From Corynebacterium alimapuense (GTDB taxonomy: Bacteria > Actinomycetota > Actinomycetes > Mycobacteriales > Mycobacteriaceae): a stretch of DNA of 64,000 nucleotides. The notes below the pieces were generated by a model. The model made no database searches. It had not been told where the DNA came from and saw only the letters and a program-made list of their open reading frames with translations. The translations under genes were made by a program, and so were the position numbers. Positions 53,820 to 62,601 of this stretch are shown here, in pieces; position 1 is the first letter of the stretch; each line of letters begins with the position of its first letter. The stretch spans positions 186,001 through 250,000 of the forward strand of contig NZ_PTJO01000005.1 of NCBI RefSeq assembly GCF_003716585.1. The letters run 5' to 3'.

Positions 53820-54908
53820 TCACTCAGGCTGGGAGACCAGGAATTTATGCAATTGATCGGAGACGAGACCAACTTGATCGACGGGAAGCTGTTCGTCGCG
53901 TTTGTGGGCAAACCCAGGATCTCCGGGGCCGAAGTTGACCGCGGGAATCCCCAGTTCTGCGAAACGGGAAACATCGGTCCAACCGAACTTGGCCCGAACA
54001 TTTCCGCCGACTGCTTTTACTAAAGCAGCAGCGGCAGGCTGATGCAGCCCGGGCAATGCCGCCAGCGCAAGATCATCGACTTCTAGGGTCATATCCGCAC
54101 CCAGATCAAGGACCTCCTGCAGATGCTGCTGCGCATCAGGTCCAGTGCGATCCGGTGCGAAACGGTAGTTGACCAACATGCTGGCTTCATCCGGAATGGA
54201 GTTGGTGGCAACGAAAGACTCAAGCTTGACCACGTTGATGCCCTCTCGATAGAGACAGCCATCAATGTCGACCTCGCGCGGTTGGTAGTCGGCAATCCGC
54301 CCGATGACCGCGGCAAGCTTATGTGCCGCGTTATCTCCCAGCCAGCTGCGAGCAGAATGTGCTCTGACACCAGTAGCAGTCACACGCACCCGCAAAGATC
54401 CCTGACAACCAGCCTCGATCATCGCTCCGGAAGGTTCTCCTAGCAGTGCTAGATCGCCATGTACCCATTCAGGGTGAGCCGCAGCAAGTTGACCGAGGCC
54501 GTTGAAACGACCATCAACCTCCTCACAGTCATAGGCGATCACGGTGAGATCATGGGCCAGCTCAGGTGATTGCGCAAGTACTGCGAAATTGTGGAGGTAG
54601 ACCGCCATCCCTGATTTCATGTCGACGGTTCCACAGCCATGCATCACGCCTTCGCTGAGGCGGTGCGGGAGATTATCAGCCACGGGCACAGTATCGGTGT
54701 GACCCGCGAGAATGACTCGGGAACCTAGCCCACGGTTAGTCCGAGCAGCGACCGTGTTGCCATGTCGAATTACCTCAACACCGGATAGGCCATGCAAAGC
54801 GTGCTCTACGGTATCGGCGATCTCCTGTTCATGATGAGAGGGACTAGGAATATCAACCAACGCAGCGGTCAGGTCGACGGGATCTGAAGTCAAGTCAAGT
54901 CGTATCAC
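53820..54908 (-). CDS. dapE: Succinyl-diaminopimelate desuccinylase
   Basis: 362 residues from the GTG at 54908, chosen because TACTGT lies exactly 7 nt upstream; an in-frame GTG at 54950 is possible. M20 metallopeptidase-fold marks are LAGHTDTVP (metal His, catalytic Asp), GCGTVDMKSG (bridging Asp), CEEV (general base Glu) and FGWTDVSRFAELGIPAVNFGPG. It makes LL-diaminopimelate for lysine and peptidoglycan. Divergent from the first dapD-like gene. Confidence 0.93.
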   Translation of the reverse strand: MIRLDLTSDPVDLTAALVDIPSPSHHEQEIADTVEHALHGLSGVEVIRHGNTVAARTNRGLGSRVILAGHTDTVPVADNLPHRLSEGVMHGCGTVDMKSGMAVYLHNFAVLAQSPELAHDLTVIAYDCEEVDGRFNGLGQLAAAHPEWVHGDLALLGEPSGAMIEAGCQGSLRVRVTATGVRAHSARSWLGDNAAHKLAAVIGRIADYQPREVDIDGCLYREGINVVKLESFVATNSIPDEASMLVNYRFAPDRTGPDAQQHLQEVLDLGADMTLEVDDLALAALPGLHQPAAAALVKAVGGNVRAKFGWTDVSRFAELGIPAVNFGPGDPGFAHKRDEQLPVDQVGLVSDQLHKFLVSQPE

Positions 54909-54915
54909 CTCGCCT

Positions 54916-54921
54916 ACAGTA
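54916..54921 (-). promoter_or_regulatory. -10 element of dapE (leaderless)
   Basis: TACTGT on the minus strand is followed by 7 nt and the GTG at 54908. Confidence 0.5.
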
Positions 54922-54960
54922 CCGGCGTCTCCCCGGTGTGTGGGACTCACCGGCGCACCG

Positions 54961-54966
54961 TAAGAT
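54961..54966 (+). promoter_or_regulatory. -10 element of the first dapD-like gene (leaderless)
   Basis: TAAGAT is followed by 7 nt and the ATG at 54974. It faces the dapE -10 across 39 nt. Confidence 0.5.
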
Positions 54967-54973
54967 TGATCCT

Positions 54974-55900
54974 ATGAAGACTCAGGGAGCGATCGCCGTC
55001 GGGATCGCAAACATTGCCATGGACGGAACTATTCTTGATACCTGGTATCCCGAACCGGAACTGATCGACGGTGACGATCTAGTCCCCGGCACCGAGCGTC
55101 TAGGCGCCCAGGATCTTCCAGCCAACCTGCTCAAACTCGTGCTTCTCGACGAGGACCGCATGGTCGAACAAGTTGCTGTACGCACCACCATCGCCGATTT
55201 ACATGCCTCTCCGATCGATGCCCATGATGTTTACCTCCGGCTTCATCTATTATCGCACCGGATAGTTCGGCCGCTAGAGATGAACATGGACGGTGCGATG
55301 CGCCGCTTGTCCACCGTGGTCTGGACCAACAAGGGGCCGTGTACCCCTGACAACTTCGAGTTCGTTCGCACGACCTTGCGTTCACGAGGATTGATCCATG
55401 TTTATGGCATCGAGAAGCTTCCTCGGATGGTCGATTTCGTTGTACCCTCCGGAATCAGTATCGCGGAGGCCGAGCGAGTGCGGCTGGGTGCTTACCTAGC
55501 CCCAGGCACTCGAGTGCTGCGTGAGGGATATGTCTCCTATAATTCCGGCTCACTAGGTGCCTCCCGTATTGAGGGCCGGATGTCATCCGCTGTCGTCATA
55601 GGCGAGGGCACCGACGTTGGACTCTCCGCCTCGATCATGGCTCAGCGCCGATCCGATGGAATGCGCGAGCCCATCTCCATCGGAGATAACTGCGTCTTCG
55701 GTGTTTCTTCCGGAGTGGTGGGAATCCGTCTCGGCAACAATTGTTCCATCGGTGCCAATATCGTGCTGGAGCCGGAATCACAGATCTTCGACTATGACAC
55801 CGGTCAACATATCGAGGCCATCAGGCTCAATGGAGAATCCGATTGGCAGGTCCGTCAAGAGCGTGGCTATTCCGAGCCAGTTCTGCGCCGCACGTGGTAG
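54974..55900 (+). CDS. DapD paralogue (tetrahydrodipicolinate N-succinyltransferase-like)
   Basis: 308 residues. The same architecture as DapD: an N-terminal domain with [26 protein letters not shown] and KLPRMVDFVVPSG, then hexapeptide repeats forming a left-handed beta-helix. It differs from the true DapD at 57363 in the active-site region: MSSAVVIGEGTDVGLSASIMAQRRSDG in place of the [20 protein letters not shown] type, and a different C-terminus. Two DapD forms near dapE are also found in C. glutamicum. It may be a regulatory or alternative-substrate version. Confidence 0.85.
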   Translation: MKTQGAIAVGIANIAMDGTILDTWYPEPELIDGDDLVPGTERLGAQDLPANLLKLVLLDEDRMVEQVAVRTTIADLHASPIDAHDVYLRLHLLSHRIVRPLEMNMDGAMRRLSTVVWTNKGPCTPDNFEFVRTTLRSRGLIHVYGIEKLPRMVDFVVPSGISIAEAERVRLGAYLAPGTRVLREGYVSYNSGSLGASRIEGRMSSAVVIGEGTDVGLSASIMAQRRSDGMREPISIGDNCVFGVSSGVVGIRLGNNCSIGANIVLEPESQIFDYDTGQHIEAIRLNGESDWQVRQERGYSEPVLRRTW

Positions 55901-55958
55901 CCGTTTCAATTCAGTTGCTCTGCTGACCCTGGCGATAGGTAGCCACTGGCCCGGGCAC

Positions 55959-55964
55959 TATCGT
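55959..55964 (+). promoter_or_regulatory. -10 element of the amino-acid permease gene
   Basis: TATCGT lies 7 nt before the ATG at 55972, supporting that start over the ATG at 55966. Confidence 0.35.
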
Positions 55965-55971
55965 CATGGGC

Positions 55972-57366
55972 ATGGATAATGCGCACACTCGGCAGAGCGC
56001 CACTTCTCTTGGCACTGGATTAAAGACTCGCCATCTGACCATGATGGGGCTTGGTTCGGCTATCGGCGCTGGCTTGTTCTTGGGCACTGGTGTTGGAATT
56101 CGTGCAGCTGGGCCGGCAGTCCTGCTCGCCTATCTCGCGGCCGGCTTGATCGTGGTCATGGTCATGCAAATGCTCGGCGAAATGGCCGCTGCTCGCCCAT
56201 CCTCAGGATCGTTTTCTACCTATGCCAAGGACGCTTTCGGCCACTGGGCCGGTTTCTCCCTTGGTTGGTTGTATTGGTTCATGCTGGTGATGGTCATGGG
56301 CGCAGAGATGACCGGTGCCGCCGCCATTTTGAGTTCTTGGTTCGGGGTTGATCCATGGATCCCAGCGCTGTGTGCCGTGGTGTTTTTCGCGGTGGTCAAC
56401 TTCGCCAAAGTCCGAGGCTTTGGCGAATTCGAGTTCTGGTTCGCGTTCATCAAGGTCGCAGTGATCATTGGCTTTTTGATCGTGGGCTCCCTCTTGGTCT
56501 TTGGTCTGCTTCCTGGAACCACCTTCATCGGGACGAGCAATTTCATCGGCCAAGACGGCTTCATGCCCAATGGTTGGCCGGGGATGGCCGCAGGCTTGCT
56601 GGCTGTCGCCTTCGCCTTCGGCGGTATCGAGTTAGTCACCATTGCCGCCGCGGAGTCGGAAGACCCAAAGTCCGCTATTTCTACGGCCGTGCGTGCCGTG
56701 ATCTGGCGCATCTCGGTGTTCTACCTTGGCTCGGTCTTGGTTATCACCTTCTTGCTGCCCTACCAGCAGCTCGGCAGCGCTTCCACCGCTGCTGAGTCCC
56801 CCTTCACCGCGGTGTTGGCTATGGCCAATCTTCCCGGAGTCGTCGGATTCATGGAAGCCGTTATTGTCTTGGCATTGCTATCAGCCTTCAACGCACAGAT
56901 CTATGGCACCTCCCGGCTAGTTCACAACCTGGCAGTGGCCGGGGACGCACCAAGAATATTTGCGGTGACCAACCGGGAAAGCGTTCCGATCAATGCGGTG
57001 GTGCTGTCGATGTTCTTTGCAGTGGTCTCGGTAGGACTGCAGTATTGGAATCCCGAGGGTTTGCTTACTTTCCTACTCAATGCCGTCGGTGGCTGTTTGA
57101 TCGTCGTCTGGATCATGATTACGGCTTCCTATTTGAAGCTTCATCCGGAGCTGGTAGCCAATGGCGAGATCTCGACCGTAAAGATGTGGGGTTGGCCATG
57201 GTTGGCGTGGCTGACGATGGCTGCATTGTGGGGCTTGGTCATTCTCATGCTTTTCGACACCGCCGCACGCTCCCAGGTTTTCGCCGTCGTGGTGGTAGTG
57301 ACCGTGTTGTTCGTGTTGTCTATTGTCACGAATCGGACTCGTGGTCAGGTAGTGTCTGGCACATGA
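55972..57366 (+). CDS. Amino-acid permease (APC superfamily, AroP/ProY-like)
   Basis: 464 residues with about twelve membrane helices. The APC signature [22 protein letters not shown] starts helix 1; [23 protein letters not shown] is the amino-acid transporter pattern of helix 6. It imports an amino acid by proton symport; specificity is unknown. Its stop overlaps the dapD start (ATGA), so the two are co-translated, which links uptake to the diaminopimelate/lysine branch. Confidence 0.9.
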   Translation: MDNAHTRQSATSLGTGLKTRHLTMMGLGSAIGAGLFLGTGVGIRAAGPAVLLAYLAAGLIVVMVMQMLGEMAAARPSSGSFSTYAKDAFGHWAGFSLGWLYWFMLVMVMGAEMTGAAAILSSWFGVDPWIPALCAVVFFAVVNFAKVRGFGEFEFWFAFIKVAVIIGFLIVGSLLVFGLLPGTTFIGTSNFIGQDGFMPNGWPGMAAGLLAVAFAFGGIELVTIAAAESEDPKSAISTAVRAVIWRISVFYLGSVLVITFLLPYQQLGSASTAAESPFTAVLAMANLPGVVGFMEAVIVLALLSAFNAQIYGTSRLVHNLAVAGDAPRIFAVTNRESVPINAVVLSMFFAVVSVGLQYWNPEGLLTFLLNAVGGCLIVVWIMITASYLKLHPELVANGEISTVKMWGWPWLAWLTMAALWGLVILMLFDTAARSQVFAVVVVVTVLFVLSIVTNRTRGQVVSGT

Positions 57367-58337
57367 CTTCAGCTACAGCTCGTGGACTTGCCACCATCAC
57401 ACATGACGGAACCATCCTGGATGCTTGGTTCCCCTCTCCTTCGTTAAGCCAAGAAGAACTCTCTGCTGGCACGGAACAGCTCGCAGAGGTGCCCCAGCAG
57501 TTCGCTGCTATGGCTGGCCCGGATGAAGACCGTGGCGTGGCTCGGGTGCCCATCCGTACTTCGATTGCTTCTCTTGAAGACGCACCGATCGATGCCTACG
57601 ATGCCTACCTGCGCTTGCACCTGCTCTCCCACCGCTTGGTCAAGCCCCACGGACTCAACCTTGATGGTGTGTTCGGCCTGCTGGCTAATGTCGTTTGGAC
57701 CAACTACGGCCCCTGTGCGGTGGCTGATTTCCAGATGGTCCGTGGCCGTCTCAACGCCCGCGGCCCAGTCACGGTGTTCTCGGTGGACAAGTTCCCCCGG
57801 ATGGTGGATTACATCGTTCCTACCGGAGTACGCATCGCTGATGGTGACCGCGTCCGACTCGGTGCCCACTTGGCTGAGGGCACGACCGTCATGCATGAGG
57901 GCTTCGTGAACTTCAACGCTGGCACTCTGGGAAACTCGATGGTCGAAGGCCGAATCTCCGCCGGAGTTGTCGTAGGCGAAGGCTCCGACGTCGGTGGCGG
58001 CGCCTCGATCATGGGCACTCTCTCCGGTGGTGGCCAGCAGGTTATCTCCATCGGTCAGCGTTGCTTGCTAGGCGCGAACTCCGGAATTGGTATCTCGCTG
58101 GGCAATGACTGTGTGGTCGAAGCCGGTCTTTATGTCACTGCTGGTACCAAGGTCACGGTCTTGGGCAGCGTTGCAGTAGCTTCCGAGGTCGCTGAAGGCT
58201 CTCAGATCAAGGCTGGCACGCTTTCCGGTGCCAATGGGGTGCTCTTTAGGCGCAACTCCATCACAGGCGCTGTAGAGGCCACCGCCTATGCCAAAGCACA
58301 GGGTGTAGAGCTCAACGCTGCGCTGCACAACAACTGA
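57363..58337 (+). CDS. dapD: 2,3,4,5-tetrahydropyridine-2,6-dicarboxylate N-succinyltransferase
   Basis: 324 residues from the ATG at 57363, which overlaps the permease stop. The protein follows C. glutamicum DapD closely: [81 protein letters not shown] and a beta-helix C-terminus. It succinylates tetrahydrodipicolinate, the step before DapC and DapE (both in this window). This is the canonical copy of the two. Confidence 0.94.
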   Translation: MTSATARGLATITHDGTILDAWFPSPSLSQEELSAGTEQLAEVPQQFAAMAGPDEDRGVARVPIRTSIASLEDAPIDAYDAYLRLHLLSHRLVKPHGLNLDGVFGLLANVVWTNYGPCAVADFQMVRGRLNARGPVTVFSVDKFPRMVDYIVPTGVRIADGDRVRLGAHLAEGTTVMHEGFVNFNAGTLGNSMVEGRISAGVVVGEGSDVGGGASIMGTLSGGGQQVISIGQRCLLGANSGIGISLGNDCVVEAGLYVTAGTKVTVLGSVAVASEVAEGSQIKAGTLSGANGVLFRRNSITGAVEATAYAKAQGVELNAALHNN

Positions 58338-58351
58338 TCTATCAGCAGGCG
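58338..58351. other. Short spacer after dapD
   Basis: Fourteen nucleotides between the dapD stop and the shared hairpin; nothing further is seen. Confidence 0.4.
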
Positions 58352-58381
58352 GTCTAGCACCTTGCGGGGAAGGTGCTAGAC
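58352..58381. terminator. Hairpin between convergent dapD and gtrA-like genes
   Basis: GTCTAGCACCTT pairs perfectly with AAGGTGCTAGAC around a 6-nt loop. It overlaps the stop of the minus-strand gtrA-like gene. There is no T-run, so efficiency is uncertain. Confidence 0.55.
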
Positions 58382-58948
58382 GGGCTCCTGCTCAGAAATC
58401 ACTGTGCTCTTCCAACGGGAGCCTTTAAACGCCCAGAGCTTATTGATGATGAAGTTAATCGGCATCGCTACCAGAATCGAAATCGCTGATGCCCAATAAA
58501 GTCGGGTCCGCAGACCTGTCGAATCATCGAAGATATCGATGGGCAACGCCAGTGGAGAACTCGGGTTCATCAGCAGTGTCGCTACTATCTGGCTGACGAC
58601 GAAGGCTCCGATGCCAGCCATCAGGAAGGGGAAGAATCCCCGCCACCAACTGCGTTGCTCGTAGCCACGGAAAGTCCAGCTTCTATTGAGCTGGTAGTTC
58701 CAGGTGTTGGCGACCAAAAACGCCACCATCAAGATGATATTGAACCACCGGATATTGAACTCCGTGCCGAATAGGTTCATAAATACGTCATGCTCAGAGA
58801 TCTCTGAAGTATTCTCCAAGACCTTATTGAACAAAAAAACCACCAGGAGATTAACCAGGGTGCCTGAGCCACCAACGAGTCCGAACTTGAAAAACTGTCG
58901 GAGGTTATTGACTAGGCGCTCGCTACGCCGGGTCGATGCGATGGTCAC
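58376..58948 (-). CDS. GtrA-family membrane protein
   Basis: 190 residues from a GTG with GAGGG about 8 nt upstream. Four membrane helices with the GtrA pattern FFKFGLVGGSGTLVNLLVVFLF, WNYQLNRSWTF and NFIINKLWAFKG. The family takes part in moving or modifying lipid-linked sugars, for example in arabinogalactan synthesis in mycobacteria (Rv3789). Not operon-linked to cell-wall genes here. Confidence 0.85.
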   Translation of the reverse strand: MTIASTRRSERLVNNLRQFFKFGLVGGSGTLVNLLVVFLFNKVLENTSEISEHDVFMNLFGTEFNIRWFNIILMVAFLVANTWNYQLNRSWTFRGYEQRSWWRGFFPFLMAGIGAFVVSQIVATLLMNPSSPLALPIDIFDDSTGLRTRLYWASAISILVAMPINFIINKLWAFKGSRWKSTVISEQEPV

Positions 58949-58987
58949 AGTCTTGCCCTCATTTCCTGGACTATTAACTCCTCAACT

Positions 58988-59860
58988 CTACCGGGGCAAT
59001 GGCCTGCGACTATAAAAAACCCGGTGATCTCCACTGAATGGATCATTTAATGACACCTTCGTAGCCCATAGATGTAGCGGAGTAGAGAAGTCATAGAGGG
59101 CCAGACCTCGGTCCACAGGATAGGTATCATCCCCCACAATCGGAGCACCCAGGTGGTTGAGTACCGCACGAATCTGGTGGGTATGACCGGTCAGGGGCTC
59201 AACTTCCACGAGGTTTTTACCTACCGGCCGAAAGCTAGTTACCGTTGGTTTGCCCTGTCCATTGGCAACTACCTGCACGTCTCTTCTCCCAGGAATCTTG
59301 TGTAAATCGAGCTTTGCCTGCCCTTCAGGAGGTGTGCCATGAACCTGGGCGAGGTAGGTCTTATGCACCGCGCGTTCTTGGAAGAGACGTTGATAAGCAC
59401 CACGAGTAGCCGCTCGCCTAGAACAGATCAAAACCCCACTGGTCAGCCGATCCAATCGGTGGAGAGCGACGATCTCATCTTGGCCAAAATGCAGGCGCAA
59501 ACGGGTTTGGACGGTCTCCCGCACGATCCTTCCATTGGAGGTAGAAGGCAGGAAATGTGGCTTATCCACTACGACCAGGTCGTCATCGATGTGGATTAGC
59601 TCATAGTTAAAGGGAATCTCGGGCTCAGCTGGAACTTCGGGATGAAACCACGCAGGGATTGCCTGTTGCAACACCGTGCCAGGCAGCAATCGCTGGCCCG
59701 GTGGAAAAGGGCTATCGCCTGCCTGGCCGGCGAATAGTTCCGGAGTCTCCGGCACCACCCCACGGAGGATGACCCGCTGCGGGGAAATCCCGGCTTGGGC
59801 CGGGATTGGTGGTCTAGGCAAGCGCAGTAAGACGGGCCACGGCGGCGTCGATACGCTCAT
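58988..59860 (-). CDS. RluA-family pseudouridine synthase
   Basis: 290 residues. The catalytic motif HRLDRLTSGVLI contains the nucleophilic Asp; LTGHTHQIRAVLNHLGAPIVGDDTY is the second family motif. It isomerises uridine in rRNA or tRNA; the exact site cannot be predicted. The ATG at 59860 lies 47 nt inside dapC; a TTG near 59820 is an alternative. The long N-terminal extension (about 80 residues) before the core is typical of actinobacterial members. Confidence 0.87.
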   Translation of the reverse strand: MSVSTPPWPVLLRLPRPPIPAQAGISPQRVILRGVVPETPELFAGQAGDSPFPPGQRLLPGTVLQQAIPAWFHPEVPAEPEIPFNYELIHIDDDLVVVDKPHFLPSTSNGRIVRETVQTRLRLHFGQDEIVALHRLDRLTSGVLICSRRAATRGAYQRLFQERAVHKTYLAQVHGTPPEGQAKLDLHKIPGRRDVQVVANGQGKPTVTSFRPVGKNLVEVEPLTGHTHQIRAVLNHLGAPIVGDDTYPVDRGLALYDFSTPLHLWATKVSLNDPFSGDHRVFYSRRPLPR

Positions 59861-60926
59861 CGGTGCCGGTCAGCGCCATTCGGATATAGGCAACTGCGCG
59901 GGGACCATAGAAATCACCGGGGGCCACAAGAATGCCCAAAGAAGCGAGGAAATTGACGGTGTCCCGGCAGTTCTCACCGCGAGTAGCCCAGAGGTAGAGA
60001 CCTGCCTCGGAGTTATCGACGGTGAATCCAGCCTCTAATAACGCGCGCATGAGCTTCGCCCGCCGGACTCCATAGCGACTCTTTTGAGCAGCTTCTTGAT
60101 CATCATCTTCTAGCGCCGCGATCATCGCTGCTTGAATAGGCCCAGGCACCATCAGCCCGGCGTGCTTGCGCACCTCAAGTAGTTCAGAAATCAGTGCCTG
60201 GTCACCGGCCAAGTAGCCTGCCCGATAGCTAGCCAAGTTCGAGGTCTTCGACAGGGAATGAATAGCCAGCAAACCAGTATGATCGCCATCGCAGACCCGC
60301 GGATCCAAGATGGAGACTGGTTCATTCTCATCGTCCCAGCCCAACCCCAAGTAGCACTCATCAGAGGCAATAATGACTCCGCGTTGCCTAGCCCAGCCGA
60401 CTACCTTGCGTAGGTGCTCGACGCCTAGGACTTTGCCAGTGGGGTTGCCTGGGGAATTGATGAAGACCAGATCCGGGGTCTCCGGCCCGAGTTTCAACAA
60501 CGAATCAGACCGTAACACCCGATTATCGGCCAACAGTGCACCCACCTCATAGGTGGGATATGCGACCTCTGGAATGACCACCAGACCGCCACGAATACCC
60601 AGCAAGGTAGGCAACCAGGCAATAGCTTCTTTGGTACCTACCACCGGCAGCACCGCATCCGGGCTCAGGCCCGTCATCGAATACCGACGAGCCAAGGCAG
60701 CGACAATGGCATCCCGCAACTCTGGGGTACCCGCAGTCTGCGGATAGCCGGGAGTCGCTGCAGCTTCTGCCAATGCGAGCTGGATGCCCGGAGCAACCGG
60801 ATCAACCGGAGTGCCCACAGAGAGATTGACGATGCCCTCTGGGTGCGCTGCTGCGCGTTGTTTCGCCTCTTGGAGGGAGTCCCAGGGAAAATCGGGCAAG
60901 TGGGTACCGAGCGGGGTGCGTGTCAT
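59814..60926 (-). CDS. dapC: Succinyldiaminopimelate transaminase
   Basis: 370 residues, fold-type I PLP aminotransferase: NLSVGTPVDPV, PEVAYPTYEVGA, FINSPGNPTGKV, SDECYLGL and the PLP Lys in IHSLSKTSNLASYRAGY. It carries out the transamination between DapD and DapE in the succinylase route to diaminopimelate. Lies 15 nt after the ferredoxin gene, the same pairing as Rv1177-Rv1178 of M. tuberculosis. Confidence 0.92.
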   Translation of the reverse strand: MTRTPLGTHLPDFPWDSLQEAKQRAAAHPEGIVNLSVGTPVDPVAPGIQLALAEAAATPGYPQTAGTPELRDAIVAALARRYSMTGLSPDAVLPVVGTKEAIAWLPTLLGIRGGLVVIPEVAYPTYEVGALLADNRVLRSDSLLKLGPETPDLVFINSPGNPTGKVLGVEHLRKVVGWARQRGVIIASDECYLGLGWDDENEPVSILDPRVCDGDHTGLLAIHSLSKTSNLASYRAGYLAGDQALISELLEVRKHAGLMVPGPIQAAMIAALEDDDQEAAQKSRYGVRRAKLMRALLEAGFTVDNSEAGLYLWATRGENCRDTVNFLASLGILVAPGDFYGPRAVAYIRMALTGTDERIDAAVARLTALA

Positions 60927-60941
60927 CGTGGGAAACCGAAC

Positions 60942-61265
60942 CTATTCCTGAGTCTGAGGGGGCAACACAGCAATGAGCTTGGCATCAAAGTCCTGCGGAC
61001 CCAGCTTGGCAGCGCCACCTGGTGAGCCAAGATCATCAAAGAAGGCAGCGTTTGCGTCGTTGTACTCAAGCCATTCATCGGGGACATCGTCCTCATAGAA
61101 AATGGCCTCAACGGGGCAAGCTGGCTCGCAAGCACCACAGTCGACGCATTCGTCGGGGTGGATGTAGAGCATCCGCTTTCCCTCGTAGATGCAATCGACT
61201 GGGCATTCTTCAACGCAAGCTCGGTCGAGCAAGTCAACACATGGCTGGGCAATGGTGTAGGTCAT
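60942..61265 (-). CDS. fdxA: Seven-iron-type ferredoxin
   Basis: 107 residues. The first cluster region is [20 protein letters not shown] and the second is [18 protein letters not shown], the pattern of [3Fe-4S][4Fe-4S] ferredoxins (FdxA/FdxC). It is a small soluble electron carrier. Upstream of dapC in the same direction, probably one mRNA. Confidence 0.93.
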   Translation of the reverse strand: MTYTIAQPCVDLLDRACVEECPVDCIYEGKRMLYIHPDECVDCGACEPACPVEAIFYEDDVPDEWLEYNDANAAFFDDLGSPGGAAKLGPQDFDAKLIAVLPPQTQE

Positions 61266-61312
61266 CGAAACTCCGGCGCTCCTGAACTTAACGAAAATTT
61301 GCTATCAGTATG

Positions 61313-61705
61313 TCACTTACCTCTGGCCAGTGGCCAGAAGCCTCCAGCAATTCCAGCTAGCAGCAACCCGATGGTTCTAAAGCTGGACAAAATCAGCTGG
61401 TCTCCGGTGATCTCAACTCCGAACATGAGCAGGAAAAACCCAGCAATCCACGCATATAACGGGATGAGCGCAGTACCCGGACTATCGGTCCATAGCCGGG
61501 CAGTTCGGGTCAAAACCATGTTGAAAAGAAATGCCAGAACAATGGTGTAGGGGAACGCAATCTGGGTTCCGCCGGGCAAGCTTATCCACGTGCCGAGATA
61601 GACCACTTGAAGCAATAAGCCAAACAAGGATCCTACAGACAGCCAGACAAGAGCGCTGATAGCTTCACCGCGGGTGAAATCAGCATTGACGATTCGCTGT
61701 GTCAC
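61313..61705 (-). CDS. Small four-helix membrane protein (Rv1171-like position)
   Basis: 130 residues with four hydrophobic segments (about 15-35, 45-68, 80-98, 105-125). I recognise no domain. It overlaps the end of mshB by 4 nt (ATGA). A membrane protein of similar size occupies the same place next to mshB in mycobacteria (Rv1171). No function is known. Confidence 0.75.
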   Translation of the reverse strand: MTQRIVNADFTRGEAISALVWLSVGSLFGLLLQVVYLGTWISLPGGTQIAFPYTIVLAFLFNMVLTRTARLWTDSPGTALIPLYAWIAGFFLLMFGVEITGDQLILSSFRTIGLLLAGIAGGFWPLARGK

Positions 61706-62601
61706 TGCTTTTCCCCCACAAAATCGCGGTCAATGTCGCTGAGCAGGCTGCCGGATAACGGCTGCCCCGCTCCGAGCTGGTAATGCTCTCGGCGCAGCAA
61801 TGGCTGGGCTAATAGATTCGATAGCGAAAATACTGGGTCGGGCCCAGATCCCAGAGCAACGTCCGGATTAGTCACTGAGGATTGCCCATCAGCGAACCAA
61901 ATCTGGGTGGCGTGGGCACGCATGGCTCTCGCTTTGGCCTGAAAATCCGGTTCTGCCAAATCAATCGCCAGATCAGAATCTACTACCCCAGCATTGCGGA
62001 GATAGTCTTCATCCGGGCGCGACCAACCCTGCGGGATGGTCTCGATATTACCCACTCCAGCGACCGTTTCTCCCAGGTGATTAACTGCCCAGAGAATCCG
62101 CGGAATAGCGACCTGTTGTGCTGCCGCATGAGTGATGTGATGGGCACGAATATGGTCAGGATGCCCATATCCCCCATCTGGCCCATAAGTAATGACCAGA
62201 TGTGGACGCAACTCCTGGAAAATCTCGACCAACAGCGCCACGGCATGTTCCCCAGAATTGACGAAGGCTCGAGGATTCTCGTGTGCCGGGCTCCCCATCA
62301 TTCCGGAATCGCGGAAGGCTCCCGCCCCACCCAAAAATGCCCCGTTGACGTTCAACGCTGCCAAGGAATCTTGCAGCTCACGGATTCGAAAACCACCGAG
62401 TTGATCAGCCTCATCAGCCACTAACCCCTGAAAAGGTTCTCCGATGACCTCACCTTCTTCACCCAGGGTGCAGGTCACTACCGTGACGTGGGCACCGCGC
62501 CGGGCTAGGTTGGCCAGCGCGCCGCCCGTCCAGATCGCCTCATCATCGGGGTGCGCGTGGACCGCGATGACACGGTATCCACTCAGGTCAGGCGAGCTCA
62601 T
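61702..62601 (-). CDS. mshB: GlcNAc-Ins deacetylase of mycothiol synthesis
   Basis: 299 residues from the ATG at 62601, with GGAGG 5 nt upstream. The LmbE/PIG-L zinc site is complete: HAHPDDEAIWTGG near residue 14 and GHPDH near residue 150. It removes the acetyl group from GlcNAc-inositol in the mycothiol pathway. The start overlaps the lpqW stop by 4 nt. Typical length for MshB. Confidence 0.92.
   Translation of the reverse strand: MSSPDLSGYRVIAVHAHPDDEAIWTGGALANLARRGAHVTVVTCTLGEEGEVIGEPFQGLVADEADQLGGFRIRELQDSLAALNVNGAFLGGAGAFRDSGMMGSPAHENPRAFVNSGEHAVALLVEIFQELRPHLVITYGPDGGYGHPDHIRAHHITHAAAQQVAIPRILWAVNHLGETVAGVGNIETIPQGWSRPDEDYLRNAGVVDSDLAIDLAEPDFQAKARAMRAHATQIWFADGQSSVTNPDVALGSGPDPVFSLSNLLAQPLLRREHYQLGAGQPLSGSLLSDIDRDFVGEKQ

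Noticed and set aside
57045..57362. N-terminal extension of dapD inside the permease gene
   Set aside because: It overlaps the permease in another frame; DapD proteins begin at the position of the ATG at 57363.
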